From: Gammaproteobacteria bacterium
Lineage (GTDB): Bacteria; Pseudomonadota; Gammaproteobacteria; Natronospirales; REEB76
NCBI GenBank assembly: GCA_036383255.1
Contig: DASVOS010000018.1
Coordinates: 29,432 to 93,431 of the forward strand
Length of the DNA: 64,000 bases
Direction: 5' to 3'
Shown: one piece after another, positions 44,360 through 53,645 of the stretch
Position numbering within the stretch: the first letter of the stretch is position 1
Layout: each line of letters starts with the position of its first letter
Translations under genes and position numbers: made by a program
Notes under the pieces: generated by a model
What the model was told of the DNA's origin: nothing
The model's input: only the letters and a program-made list of their open reading frames with translations
The model's database searches: none

Positions 44360-47300
44360 CTATGGTCCGTAGGTTTCAATATATGTATATGGCGTCGGGG
44401 ATATATAGGGTCCCGACTGTGTGTGGACGGCTCCACCATATCTGAATGGCCGTCCAGCGAAGTCTTGATCCGGAGTACGCATGTTGTAATGCACGGCCCC
44501 GTTGGTGGGGTCAATGCCAGCACGATCTTCAACCATCGCTCTTACAGTAATGGAGAATGCCTCTCTGTAACCCGCTCCGCTCATAAGTGGAGGCATCATT
44601 CCAGATCTCTCATCTACCTTATCACCGAATGCTCGTACAGCGTTAAGTCGTTGATGAACAATCTTGTCTTTTGCCTCAGACAGTCGTTCATTCTCTAGAG
44701 GACTGTCATGCATTCCTAGAGTCTCGTGGTTCACAACACCAGCCAAGTTAGTCGCTAGTTTTACTGTGTCAGGCGAAGTCAAAGCTTCGATATCAGCCGG
44801 CGTTAAAGCCGTAGGAATATCCTCAAAGTGATAATCCCCATTGTCATCGCGGAAAAATCCTAACCCTGTAACGTTTGCTAGCGCTGTCGCCCTATCTATG
44901 TCAGAGGCACCCTTGGGCAAGTGCTGCATGTCAGCGATAGCTTGCTTCAGGTGTGCTCCGTTCCCTACGTTCTCTTCAGTGATTTCGCACCGACCCGAAC
45001 AGGATGCAAAGGCATCGGCGCGACCGGGAATGTGCGAACCTGCGTGAGCATCACGGTCTTTAGCCTTCTTCTCATCGTTTCGGGGCCGGATTTGTCCCGG
45101 CGGATCGCACCACAGGTCGCAGTGCAAACCACCACCAGCACACCCAGATTCGTAGGCACCACCAGGGCAAGCTACTGACATGTACCCACTCGGATCCACC
45201 AAGCTCAACGGATTATTCATCACATAGCTATACGGGTTGACCGACTGAGTATTGGTCGGCGCCTGGAACACCGGATCCACTGACATGAACCTGCCAAGCT
45301 TCGGATCGTAGACCCGGCCCTGCATGTGCACCAGGTTCAGGTGGTCCAAGTCCTCATGGTCTGTATAACCATGGGTCTTGGTGGCGGAGGAACCGCTCCC
45401 CGTACCGGTCCAAGTGCCGGGGTCACGCTTTCGGCCGAACGAATCATAGTTCCTATGACCCACGATGTTGCTGGCGCCTTCCACGGTGGTGGTGACGCTG
45501 CCCAAATGGTCGGTTAGCAGGTAGTCCTGGGTCTCCGCCGGGTTGCCGGTGGCTGTATCAGTGACGAACTTGTCCAGCAGCACGGGGCGGCCATAGGCCG
45601 TCATGTTGTGGTGGTACTCCACGGTGGTGCCGGTGGTCTCGATCTCCAGGCCGCCGATATACAGGGTCGTGGTCTGGGTGCCAGACGCCATCGCAACTTC
45701 CTTGTACTTGTGCTTGTCGGAAGCGTAGGAGAAGTTGCTGTAGTTGCTTCCCTCGGTGATGTTGGTGGGCTGGTTGTCAGAATCCCACACTACGTTGCCG
45801 GTGGGAGTGCCGGTGCAGCTTAAGCCCGCCGAGTCACGGCAGCTCATGTTGCCGTCCGCGTCGTAGTTGTAGGACGCGGTGGCGGCGCCGCTCAGGGTGG
45901 CGACGGCATGGGGGTGGTCAGTACCGAACCCATAGGCGTAGGTGGTGGTGTTGGTCCCTTCCACCTTCTGGGTGATGTTACCCACGCTGTTGTAGCTATA
46001 GCTCACCATGGGCTGGGTACCGCCGGCATTGGTCACCGTGGAATCTAGCAACCTGTTGTGCAGGTCGTAGTGGAACGCCTCGCTGGCACCGGTGAGCACG
46101 TCGCTGCGCTGGGTGAGGTTGCCGGTGGGGGTCCACTGGAACGTCATGTCCTGCACCGTGCCGCTGCCGCTCAGGCTGGTGCTGGTCTCCACCATATAGC
46201 GGGTCAAGGGGTCGTAGGAATAATGGGTGCTCAGGTTAGCGCCGGAATCCGCCACCACCACGTTGCCGTGGGCATCCATGCCGTGCTCGTAGAAGTTGCC
46301 GGCAGCGTCGGTGGAACCGGTGCCTCCCGCGAACGAGTTCACCTGCCAGTAGACCCGGTTGGGGTCCACGCCGGAGGTGAGCTTCCACAGGTAGCCGTTG
46401 GCGGTGTAGGCGTACTTCACCGAGAGCCGCGCCACGGGATAGGTGGTGGTGGCGCTCTCCAGGTGCGCGCCCGCCCAGGCCTTGTAGAGCGGCGGAGCGA
46501 ACTCAGGACGAGCAGACAAATTGGGTTGCTTCCTTGGAGCCTGGACGGTAGCCAAGGCCACACGCGTCGGATCCGAAAGCTGAATGGGATCGACAGACGT
46601 TAGAGGTTCGGTCGAAGCCAATTGAGACAAAGCTGGATTCCGGCTTTCGCCGGAATGACGAGCAGCAGCCAGCAAGTCAGGGCTGGCCGGCACTGCGGCG
46701 GCGATGCTGCCGTCACCCGGAGCGACGATCTGCGGGTTGCAGTTGGGACAGCCGCCGCTGCCGGTCACTTCGATGAACGCGCGGCCCAGGTAGTCGCTGC
46801 AGGCCTTGAGGGCGCCGTCCTGGTTGCAGGCCCGCACCCGGTAGTAGTACTCCCCCAAGCCCTTGCCGCTGAAGCTCTTCGACCGGCTGGTGCCGGTGTA
46901 CACGAGCGTGGGCGAGGGCCAGCCGGTGGCGGTGTCCTCCTGCAGCTCGTAGAACACCTTGGAGGATGGCAGCGCGCCGGTATAGGCGCCCCAGGAGACG
47001 GAGTAGCTGCCGGTAGTGGAACTGGCCGCCGTGGGCGAGATGCTGGAGGGCGTGCCGGGCGCCACCACCAGGTGGATGCTGTCCGCGCCGCTATAGCCGC
47101 TGGTGCCGACGGGGCTGGAGCCGATGAAGTTCTCGGCCTTGACGCGGTACCAATAGTAATAGTGGCCGTTGCCGGGGTGGCTCACGACCCTGGAGGTACC
47201 GGTGACCAGGGCAATCTCGGTATAGGCCGAGGCCGGCGGCGCACTGCTGGTGTCCGTGCCCGCCTCCTCCAGGTGATACTTCATGGTGGTACCGGTGACG

Positions 47301-50300
47301 GCGACCGCATTCCAGGAAACCGTATAGTCTCCGTCCCGGTCCGGATCCGCGCCGGCGTTCATGCCATTCGGCGTGGTGGGCGCACTCGGTACCGTCACGT
47401 TCACCGTGTCGGAGCCGGCCGAGAGGCCGTCGTCCGCCGTGAGCTGGAAGCTGTAAGTGGTGCCCAGCGTGCTGGTGGCGGTGAACGTGGGCGTGGTGGC
47501 TGTGCCGTCGCTCAAGTCCGCCGCAGGGCCGGCGCTCTGGGTCCAGCGGTACAGCACAGGGTTCGGGGCCGCATCCGCGTCCGTGGCGGAGCCGTGCAGG
47601 GTGACCGTAGCGCCCGGGGGCACGTACTGGTTGCTGCCGGCGCTCGCCGTGGGCACCGCATTGGCCACGCTGGCCGGGTAGGTCACGGTGTCGATGCGGC
47701 CATCCGCGTCGAAGGTGGTGTCGGTGTCGTAGCTGGCACCGTCTATGACATCGCGCACATGGTTCAGGCGGCCGTTGCCGTCATACATGTAGTTCTGCTG
47801 GTAGCCGCCGGGACTCGCGGCGATGCGCAGCTTGCCGATGTAGGGCGCGGTGTTGGAGCCGTCACAGGCTTGGCTGTCGTAGCACCAGGTGCTGATGCCC
47901 TCGGGCGCGGTCTTGGAGACCATGCGGCCCAGGTTGTCGTAGGCCATCACGATGGTCTGGTTGTTGCCGTCGGTCTGCTGCTTGAGGTCGCCCAGCGCGT
48001 CGTAGACGTACACCGAATGGCCCTGGTCCGGGTCGGTGACCTCGACCTTCTGGCCCAGGATGTTATAGACCGCGTCGATATGCGTCGCGTCAGCCGCGAT
48101 GATCTTCACCGGGTTGCCATCGGAGTCGTACTGGTAGCTCGTGGCGGCCGCGTCAGTGGTGCCGGAGGCATTGGTCACGCTCAGCATCTTGCCGATGGCG
48201 TTGCGGGTCTCCACGTCCACCCGGTCTGCCACGCCGCTGGCCGAGGTGGTGACGGTGGTGCTGAAGCCGTCGTAGTCATAGTGAGTGTGCACGCCCCGGG
48301 TGGTCATGTCCGTGAGCCTGCCCAGGATGTCGGTCGCGTAGGCGCGGGTATTCCAGCGGATGGCTTCGGCGCCGAAATGGGGCTCGTTGACCCGCGTCAC
48401 GCGCCCGAGCGCGTCGTAGTCGGTGCGCTGGGCGATGTTGTCGCCGTTGCTGGAGAAGCTCTCGGTCACCTCGCGGATCACGCGGCCCAGCTTGTCATAG
48501 CAGCTGTAGTGGCTGGGCGCGCCCTCCTGGTTCACCAGCACGTAGTACGCGGCAGGTACTGCCGCGCCGTCGCAGGAGCCGTCGTTCCCCGGCAGGTACT
48601 GGATGACCTGTTCCGGCAGCGAGATCGGGTCCGTGACCTGGGTCGAGACCTTGCGGCCGAACACGTCGTAGCCGTAGGCGGTCTTGACGCCGTTGGGGTC
48701 TGTGACCAGGCTCGGCGAGCCGAAGCGCGGGTCGGGGGTGATGGTGGTCACGTGGCCCATGGGGTTGGTGACGGTCTTCACGAAATAGAACGCATCGGCA
48801 CCGGTGGTATAGGTGGTGGTGGTGATGCGGGGGCCCACCGCCGTGGCGCCGGAACCGCCGCTCACGGTGACCTTGCTGACGTTGCCGCGGGCATCATGGT
48901 CGTAATCGGTGGTGATCTCGGTCGCCGCGCCGTCTCCCAGCGCGTCCACCACGTTCAGGCTGCGGCCGCCGTCGTAGGTGTAGGTGGTGGTGCGGGACAC
49001 CGCCGCCGGATCATTGGCCGTGTAGCCCGCGTCCACGGTCTTGGTGCTGCTGGTGAGCTTATCCAGCCACCAGCTGGTGGTGTCGCTCGCATAGGTATTT
49101 GACACGCTGCTCACGTAGGTGCCGCCGGCATCCGTGGTGGTGCTCACGGAGCCCAGCGGGTTCGCGTACATGTCGTAGCCCAGCCCGCCGGCGCAGGCGC
49201 CGCCGCTGACAGGGCAATACTGGGTGTCGGTGGTCGAGAGCAGGGCGTAGCTCCCGACATCGTAGCGGGTCTCGATGCTGCGAGTCAGGACGGGCACGAA
49301 GGTGCCGGCATCCAGCAGCTTGCTGCAGGTGATGCCGTCCACGGTGAGCCCGGCGGTCTCATTCTTCTTCAGGCAGCCCCAGGTGTTAGCCACATGGTCC
49401 ACATAGTGGTGGTTCGCGGGCGGCACGGGGGCCACGAGGTCCACGCCCTCGGCCACCGGCATGGTCCAGCTCTCCTCCAAAGTGCCGCTCAGGGGGAAGC
49501 GCTGGTGGTAGACCTGCACGGTGCGGGAACCGACCTCGACGTTGTCCTCCACCACGGTACGGAAGCCCTGGAATCCCCTACCCTGGCCGCTGTAGATGGC
49601 CTGGCCGTAGTGGAAGTCGTGGACGTTGGTGCCGCCGATGCCATCGCTGACGCTGTAGTCACCCACCACGTACATGGACGAGGAGAAATAGAAATACCCA
49701 TCGCCCGCATAGGCGCCGCCGCTGCCTGTGGCGGGAGAGGCATACAGCGGCACGCCGCCATAGGTCTTGCTGGACGACAAGGGGTAGTAGTTCCAGCTGG
49801 CGGTGACGCCGAACCCGTCGGTCGCGTCGGTCATCAGATCCGGCGCGGCGTTCAGACTGCTGGTGGAGCTGGCGGTGTTGGAGGACATGTGGGGACCGAT
49901 CGGGCGCGTGTAAGTGCCCTGGTCGATGAAGTAGCCGTCCGCATACCACTTGGTGAAGGGCGATACGACATCGGACAACCCGTCGCCTTCCAGGTCCATG
50001 GGAGCCGCGAGGTGGGCCTGGGCGATGATGCCCGTGGTGCCGCCGACGGGCTTATAGACGTAAGCTCCCGCCACCAGCTGCGGGACAAAACGCAGGACGG
50101 CATATTGATAGATGCTGAGATCCTCGTTGGCCGGGAGAGTCTGTCCAGTGCTGTAGGCGCACTTGTCCACCGGCTCGGAACCCTGGGTGACCCTGATGCA
50201 ATACTCGGACTTCAGGATGGACGGATAGATGAGCTCGGCGAGGCCATCGTTGTCGATATCGGCCTGCAACATGCCCGCCTTCGCGTTGTCATTGCCTGCC

Positions 50301-53300
50301 TGGGCATCCAGCGATCCGGTGTTCACCTCGGGGCCGAACAGGCCCGTACCGGGCTTGCCGGTGTTCAGGGCATAGCACCAGTCCTTCTGCAAGGTGCAGT
50401 CGTACACCATGTCGGGAAGCCCGTCGCCGTTGATGTCCAGCTGCATGCCGACGCGGCCTTCCTGGGTGCGGCCATCCGCATCCTGGCTCACCGCGGTGAA
50501 GCCGATGCCGGGGGTGCGCTGCGTGAACAGCCAATAGGACTTGGACACGCCGCCGCTGATGTAGCTCACTCCGAAATCGGGAAGGCCATTCCCATCCATG
50601 TCGCCGACGGGGCCCGCGCTCAGGACCCTGACGAAGCCGTTACCGTCGGTGTAGTTCGGCGCCGTGTACATCCGGAGGGGGATGCTGTTGAACTCCGGCG
50701 TGCAGGTCCCGCCGCAGGGCGGCGTGTCGTTCAGGTAGACGCCCAGCATCCAGTTTCCGGAGGTGTCCGGATCCGGCATGAGGGCCACGATGTCCGCCCG
50801 GCCATCGCCGTTCGCGTCGGTGATGGCGACGATGGAGTTCACCGTCTGCGCCCCGCCCGGCTCCTGGACCTGGTAGCTGTAGTGGATCGCGTTGTTGGCA
50901 TCGTCCCGCAGCTTCACCGCCGCGCCCAAGCCCGAGCCGGTGAACCTGGAATAAGCGAGCCAGGCGCCGTCCTTCGCCTCGCCGATGAGGTCGGCGGTAC
51001 CGTCGTTGTCGATATCGGTCTCCGTGCTCGGCAGGACGTCGGCGAAGATGCTGTTGCTGGGGTTGCTGACATCGGTCACCACGTAGCTGCCTGTCAGCTG
51101 CCCCCCGTGACCCATGAGGTAGATCGTGGCATCGCACCCGGACCGGTAATGCAAGAGGTCCCGGAAACCGTCGCCATTGATGTCACCGACGCTGGACGTG
51201 GTCGGCTGATATCCCGTGACGCGTACCGACGACAGGCCACAGGCATCCTGCGAGTCGATGCTCACCGGCGAATCGAAGCTGGTGGCGGGATCGTGCCAAG
51301 TGAACGTGGTCTCGGGCAGGCACAGGCGCCCAGCACCGCTGCCGCCGCATTGCTGCACGCCCGTGAGCAGGCTGCGGCGCGTGGCGACGCTGTCCGCATA
51401 TTCGAGGTTATAGGTGCTCACCACGGCGCCGTTCTCGACCGTGCTGACGCTGGAGAGGATCTGGGTCTGCTGGGTCAGCCCGCCCGCCAGGTACTGGCTG
51501 CTGGCATCGCTGCGGGCCAGGTAGTTGAAATCCACCTCGCGGTTGCCATCAGTGGCGCCGGACCCGGTATAGGTGACGCGGGTCAGCAGGTACTCGCCCA
51601 GGCCGAACGAGCTGTAGTAGTAGATGATGCTGTTGTTGTAGGTATCCACCTCCATGCCGAGACCCCAGGCCAGGGGCTTGGTCATGACGGCGCCGGCGGC
51701 GGTGTCGTAGGCCCTGAACACGGTGTTCTTGCTGGCGCCGATGTTGCTGCCGTAGCCGTAACGGCGTTCGTGGCCGTCCTTGTCCTCCACCTTGAACGAG
51801 GAGGTGTCGGTGTCCATGTCACCGGTCTCGGTGATGCGCGCGAAGCTGTCCAGCTCGGTGCGGTAGACCGCGCCATCGTGGCCGTAGGCGCTGCCGGACA
51901 CGCGGATGAGATGCTGGCCATCCAGGCAGAGGCGGTCGGAGGACCCGTACGTCACGCCGTTGCTGTAGCCGTCCATCGCCTCGGTGGCGGGGCAGCGATG
52001 GACCTGGGAGCCCGCGGACACGGACCAGCCCATGCCCATCTCGCCGTTGCCGCCGCGGCTGGAATAGCTCAAGGCGATGGAAGGCTGCATGCCGGAGATG
52101 CCCGGCGGCAGCGCGACCGGGATGGAATAGGTGGCGGTGCCGCCGCTGACGCCCGGCTGGCCCTGCATGTTGCCGACGGCGTTGACGGTCATGATCTGGC
52201 CGCTGCCCTGGGTGCCCTGGGTGCCACGCACGACCACCGGGTCCTGTTCCGGATCCGTGGGCGCGGTGATGATGTTGGCGGTGGGGCCGGGAGCCGCGAC
52301 GATGCTGATGCCGCCGTTCACCGGCTTGCCGGCGTCGCGCAGGGCTTCGGTGGCGGACTTGTCGCCGTTCCACTTGACGGTGGCCCGGGTGAAGCCGCCT
52401 TGGGTGTTGCCTTCGAACAGGCTGTTCGTGCCGCCGTTCTTCGAACGCAGCGTGATGTCCATGATGCCGTCGCCGTTCGCGTCCTCGATGAGGATCACGT
52501 GGGTGGCGGGGTTCCAGTCGGCGCCCAGGTCGCGGTTGTTCCAGGTCTGGGAAAGGCGGGTGAAGCGGCCGGCGCCGTCCGCCAGCAGCAGTGCGTACAC
52601 GGACTCGCCGGAACCGCGGCGCTTGGACTGGACCAGCAGGTCGTCCCGCGCGTCGCCGTTGAAATCGCCCACATAGAAGGTCTCGTCGGCGGCGCTCCAG
52701 AAGCGCCCGAGGTAGCCGTCCACGAACGCCTGGGTGGCGCCCACGAGATGGCCGGCAGCGTCCGCGTGCACGATGAGCCCGGTGCCCTTGCGCTTCATGG
52801 CCTGGAGGAACAGCTCCCGGTGCCGGTCGCCGTCGAAGTCGCCGGTGACGATGCCGTGGGCCGCAGCGGCCCAGTCCACACTGAGGTAGTTCGCGGGGAT
52901 GACCTGGCTCACGTGCAGTAGCTGCACGCTGGGATCGGTGATGAGCACGGCGGCGTTCCCGCCGGTCCTGGCGGGCTGCACCAGCACGTCGTCCTGGCCG
53001 TCGCCGTTGAGGTCGGCCGTGGTCACCACGCTCGCGCCCGCGCTCCAGTCCAGGCCCAGGTAACCCGGGTCCCAGCCCTGGGCCACGACACTCAAGGCGC
53101 CGGTGCCGTCCTGCAGCACGAGGCTGCCCCGGTCGCGCGTGGTGAGCGGCTGCAGGAGCACGTCCAGCCGTCCGTCGGCGTTGAAATCCCCCGGCACCGC
53201 GAGGTGCGACCCATCCAGGTCCACCGCGCCTGCGGTGCTGAAGGTCAGCAGCAACGAGAAGAAGAACGCCGGAAGCGAGTGCGCGCGACGGATGAAGGCC

Positions 53301-53302
53301 AT
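44360..53302 (-). CDS. Giant SpvB/TcdB-like RHS-repeat polymorphic toxin
   Basis: This is a 2,980-residue protein, with the start at 53302 chosen because GGGGAA precedes it and a signal peptide follows (MAFIRRAHSLPAFFF to AGA). Approximate domains are: FG-GAP/VCBS repeats (27-317, DFNADGRLDVLL type); SpvB-like segment (360-475, LPPGISGMQPSIALSYSS); TcdB-like middle with more FG-GAP repeats (680-1160); RHS repeats (1430-1870). A PKD/REJ-like domain (1875-1970) and two fibronectin-III domains (1975-2180) follow. RHS repeats and the core end in GRFMSVDP...DPSGY (2290-2707). The last 273 residues are a distinct, AT-richer tip containing VVNHETLGM and DPTNGAVHYNMR, reminiscent of SleB-type wall hydrolases. 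No T6SS gene is nearby. Confidence 0.92.
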   Translation of the reverse strand: MAFIRRAHSLPAFFFSLLLTFSTAGAVDLDGSHLAVPGDFNADGRLDVLLQPLTTRDRGSLVLQDGTGALSVVAQGWDPGYLGLDWSAGASVVTTADLNGDGQDDVLVQPARTGGNAAVLITDPSVQLLHVSQVIPANYLSVDWAAAAHGIVTGDFDGDRHRELFLQAMKRKGTGLIVHADAAGHLVGATQAFVDGYLGRFWSAADETFYVGDFNGDARDDLLVQSKRRGSGESVYALLLADGAGRFTRLSQTWNNRDLGADWNPATHVILIEDANGDGIMDITLRSKNGGTNSLFEGNTQGGFTRATVKWNGDKSATEALRDAGKPVNGGISIVAAPGPTANIITAPTDPEQDPVVVRGTQGTQGSGQIMTVNAVGNMQGQPGVSGGTATYSIPVALPPGISGMQPSIALSYSSRGGNGEMGMGWSVSAGSQVHRCPATEAMDGYSNGVTYGSSDRLCLDGQHLIRVSGSAYGHDGAVYRTELDSFARITETGDMDTDTSSFKVEDKDGHERRYGYGSNIGASKNTVFRAYDTAAGAVMTKPLAWGLGMEVDTYNNSIIYYYSSFGLGEYLLTRVTYTGSGATDGNREVDFNYLARSDASSQYLAGGLTQQTQILSSVSTVENGAVVSTYNLEYADSVATRRSLLTGVQQCGGSGAGRLCLPETTFTWHDPATSFDSPVSIDSQDACGLSSVRVTGYQPTTSSVGDINGDGFRDLLHYRSGCDATIYLMGHGGQLTGSYVVTDVSNPSNSIFADVLPSTETDIDNDGTADLIGEAKDGAWLAYSRFTGSGLGAAVKLRDDANNAIHYSYQVQEPGGAQTVNSIVAITDANGDGRADIVALMPDPDTSGNWMLGVYLNDTPPCGGTCTPEFNSIPLRMYTAPNYTDGNGFVRVLSAGPVGDMDGNGLPDFGVSYISGGVSKSYWLFTQRTPGIGFTAVSQDADGRTQEGRVGMQLDINGDGLPDMVYDCTLQKDWCYALNTGKPGTGLFGPEVNTGSLDAQAGNDNAKAGMLQADIDNDGLAELIYPSILKSEYCIRVTQGSEPVDKCAYSTGQTLPANEDLSIYQYAVLRFVPQLVAGAYVYKPVGGTTGIIAQAHLAAPMDLEGDGLSDVVSPFTKWYADGYFIDQGTYTRPIGPHMSSNTASSTSSLNAAPDLMTDATDGFGVTASWNYYPLSSSKTYGGVPLYASPATGSGGAYAGDGYFYFSSSMYVVGDYSVSDGIGGTNVHDFHYGQAIYSGQGRGFQGFRTVVEDNVEVGSRTVQVYHQRFPLSGTLEESWTMPVAEGVDLVAPVPPANHHYVDHVANTWGCLKKNETAGLTVDGITCSKLLDAGTFVPVLTRSIETRYDVGSYALLSTTDTQYCPVSGGACAGGLGYDMYANPLGSVSTTTDAGGTYVSSVSNTYASDTTSWWLDKLTSSTKTVDAGYTANDPAAVSRTTTYTYDGGRSLNVVDALGDGAATEITTDYDHDARGNVSKVTVSGGSGATAVGPRITTTTYTTGADAFYFVKTVTNPMGHVTTITPDPRFGSPSLVTDPNGVKTAYGYDVFGRKVSTQVTDPISLPEQVIQYLPGNDGSCDGAAVPAAYYVLVNQEGAPSHYSCYDKLGRVIREVTESFSSNGDNIAQRTDYDALGRVTRVNEPHFGAEAIRWNTRAYATDILGRLTDMTTRGVHTHYDYDGFSTTVTTSASGVADRVDVETRNAIGKMLSVTNASGTTDAAATSYQYDSDGNPVKIIAADATHIDAVYNILGQKVEVTDPDQGHSVYVYDALGDLKQQTDGNNQTIVMAYDNLGRMVSKTAPEGISTWCYDSQACDGSNTAPYIGKLRIAASPGGYQQNYMYDGNGRLNHVRDVIDGASYDTDTTFDADGRIDTVTYPASVANAVPTASAGSNQYVPPGATVTLHGSATDADAAPNPVLYRWTQSAGPAADLSDGTATTPTFTATSTLGTTYSFQLTADDGLSAGSDTVNVTVPSAPTTPNGMNAGADPDRDGDYTVSWNAVAVTGTTMKYHLEEAGTDTSSAPPASAYTEIALVTGTSRVVSHPGNGHYYYWYRVKAENFIGSSPVGTSGYSGADSIHLVVAPGTPSSISPTAASSTTGSYSVSWGAYTGALPSSKVFYELQEDTATGWPSPTLVYTGTSRSKSFSGKGLGEYYYRVRACNQDGALKACSDYLGRAFIEVTGSGGCPNCNPQIVAPGDGSIAAAVPASPDLLAAARHSGESRNPALSQLASTEPLTSVDPIQLSDPTRVALATVQAPRKQPNLSARPEFAPPLYKAWAGAHLESATTTYPVARLSVKYAYTANGYLWKLTSGVDPNRVYWQVNSFAGGTGSTDAAGNFYEHGMDAHGNVVVADSGANLSTHYSYDPLTRYMVETSTSLSGSGTVQDMTFQWTPTGNLTQRSDVLTGASEAFHYDLHNRLLDSTVTNAGGTQPMVSYSYNSVGNITQKVEGTNTTTYAYGFGTDHPHAVATLSGAATASYNYDADGNMSCRDSAGLSCTGTPTGNVVWDSDNQPTNITEGSNYSNFSYASDKHKYKEVAMASGTQTTTLYIGGLEIETTGTTVEYHHNMTAYGRPVLLDKFVTDTATGNPAETQDYLLTDHLGSVTTTVEGASNIVGHRNYDSFGRKRDPGTWTGTGSGSSATKTHGYTDHEDLDHLNLVHMQGRVYDPKLGRFMSVDPVFQAPTNTQSVNPYSYVMNNPLSLVDPSGYMSVACPGGAYESGCAGGGLHCDLWCDPPGQIRPRNDEKKAKDRDAHAGSHIPGRADAFASCSGRCEITEENVGNGAHLKQAIADMQHLPKGASDIDRATALANVTGLGFFRDDNGDYHFEDIPTALTPADIEALTSPDTVKLATNLAGVVNHETLGMHDSPLENERLSEAKDKIVHQRLNAVRAFGDKVDERSGMMPPLMSGAGYREAFSITVRAMVEDRAGIDPTNGAVHYNMRTPDQDFAGRPFRYGGAVHTQSGPYISPTPYTYIETYGP
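46637..46656. repeat. REP-like palindrome inside the RHS gene
   Basis: ATTCCGGC-TTTC-GCCGGAAT forms an 8-bp hairpin within a longer CTGGATTCCGG...AATGACG unit at about 46632-46661, a motif common in intergenic repeats of Proteobacteria. Here it is read in frame on the minus strand as HSGESRNPA (about residues 2215-2222 of the RHS protein), in the linker between the fibronectin domains and the C-terminal RHS repeats. Confidence 0.75.
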
Positions 53303-53480
53303 GTTTTTTCCCCAGACAGTCAGGCTCGAAAGCCGGCATGAGCCGGCGTGGATCAACTGGCTTTGTTCGTCTTGGAGGTCCACAGGCGACCGGGAGACAG
53401 GAAGGAAGTTGCGAGCGACCTTCCCTGGCCAGTGTGATTTATTTCCCTAAACCCCTCCGCACGGGCGTGCGGCGACCATG

Positions 53481-53510
53481 ATTTAACATTATCCGGAATC
53501 GAGGTGTCAA
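53481..53510 (-). promoter_or_regulatory. Candidate sigma-70 promoter for the RHS gene
   Basis: On the minus strand a perfect -35 TTGACA (53510-53505) is followed by an 18-nt spacer and TTAAAT (53486-53481). This would give a leader of about 170 nt before the ATG at 53302. The 53303-53645 stretch holds no gene. Besides this promoter I see only a small palindrome, CAGGAT/ATCCTG at about 53598-53613. Confidence 0.45.
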
Positions 53511-53645
53511 TCTGTAATCACGAAGATATAAATCCAAGCCGTGGGAATCGTCCTTGCGACGACTGCGACCTTAGGCGCGACGAACAGCGCAGGCCACAGG
53601 ATGGATATCCTGCCTGGACATGGACTTAAGGCGGAAACCTAAAGA

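Noticed and set aside
49394..52921. A 1,175-codon open frame on the plus strand opposite the RHS gene, and an 826-codon one at 46622-49102.
   Set aside because: They are antisense shadows of a high-GC repetitive gene. Their translations are Gly/Ala/Val/His/Arg-rich without domains, while the minus strand has clear FG-GAP and RHS motifs.
44360..53302. A type VI secretion Rhs effector.
   Set aside because: There is a Sec signal peptide instead of a PAAR-type head, and no VgrG, adaptor or T6SS gene is in the window.
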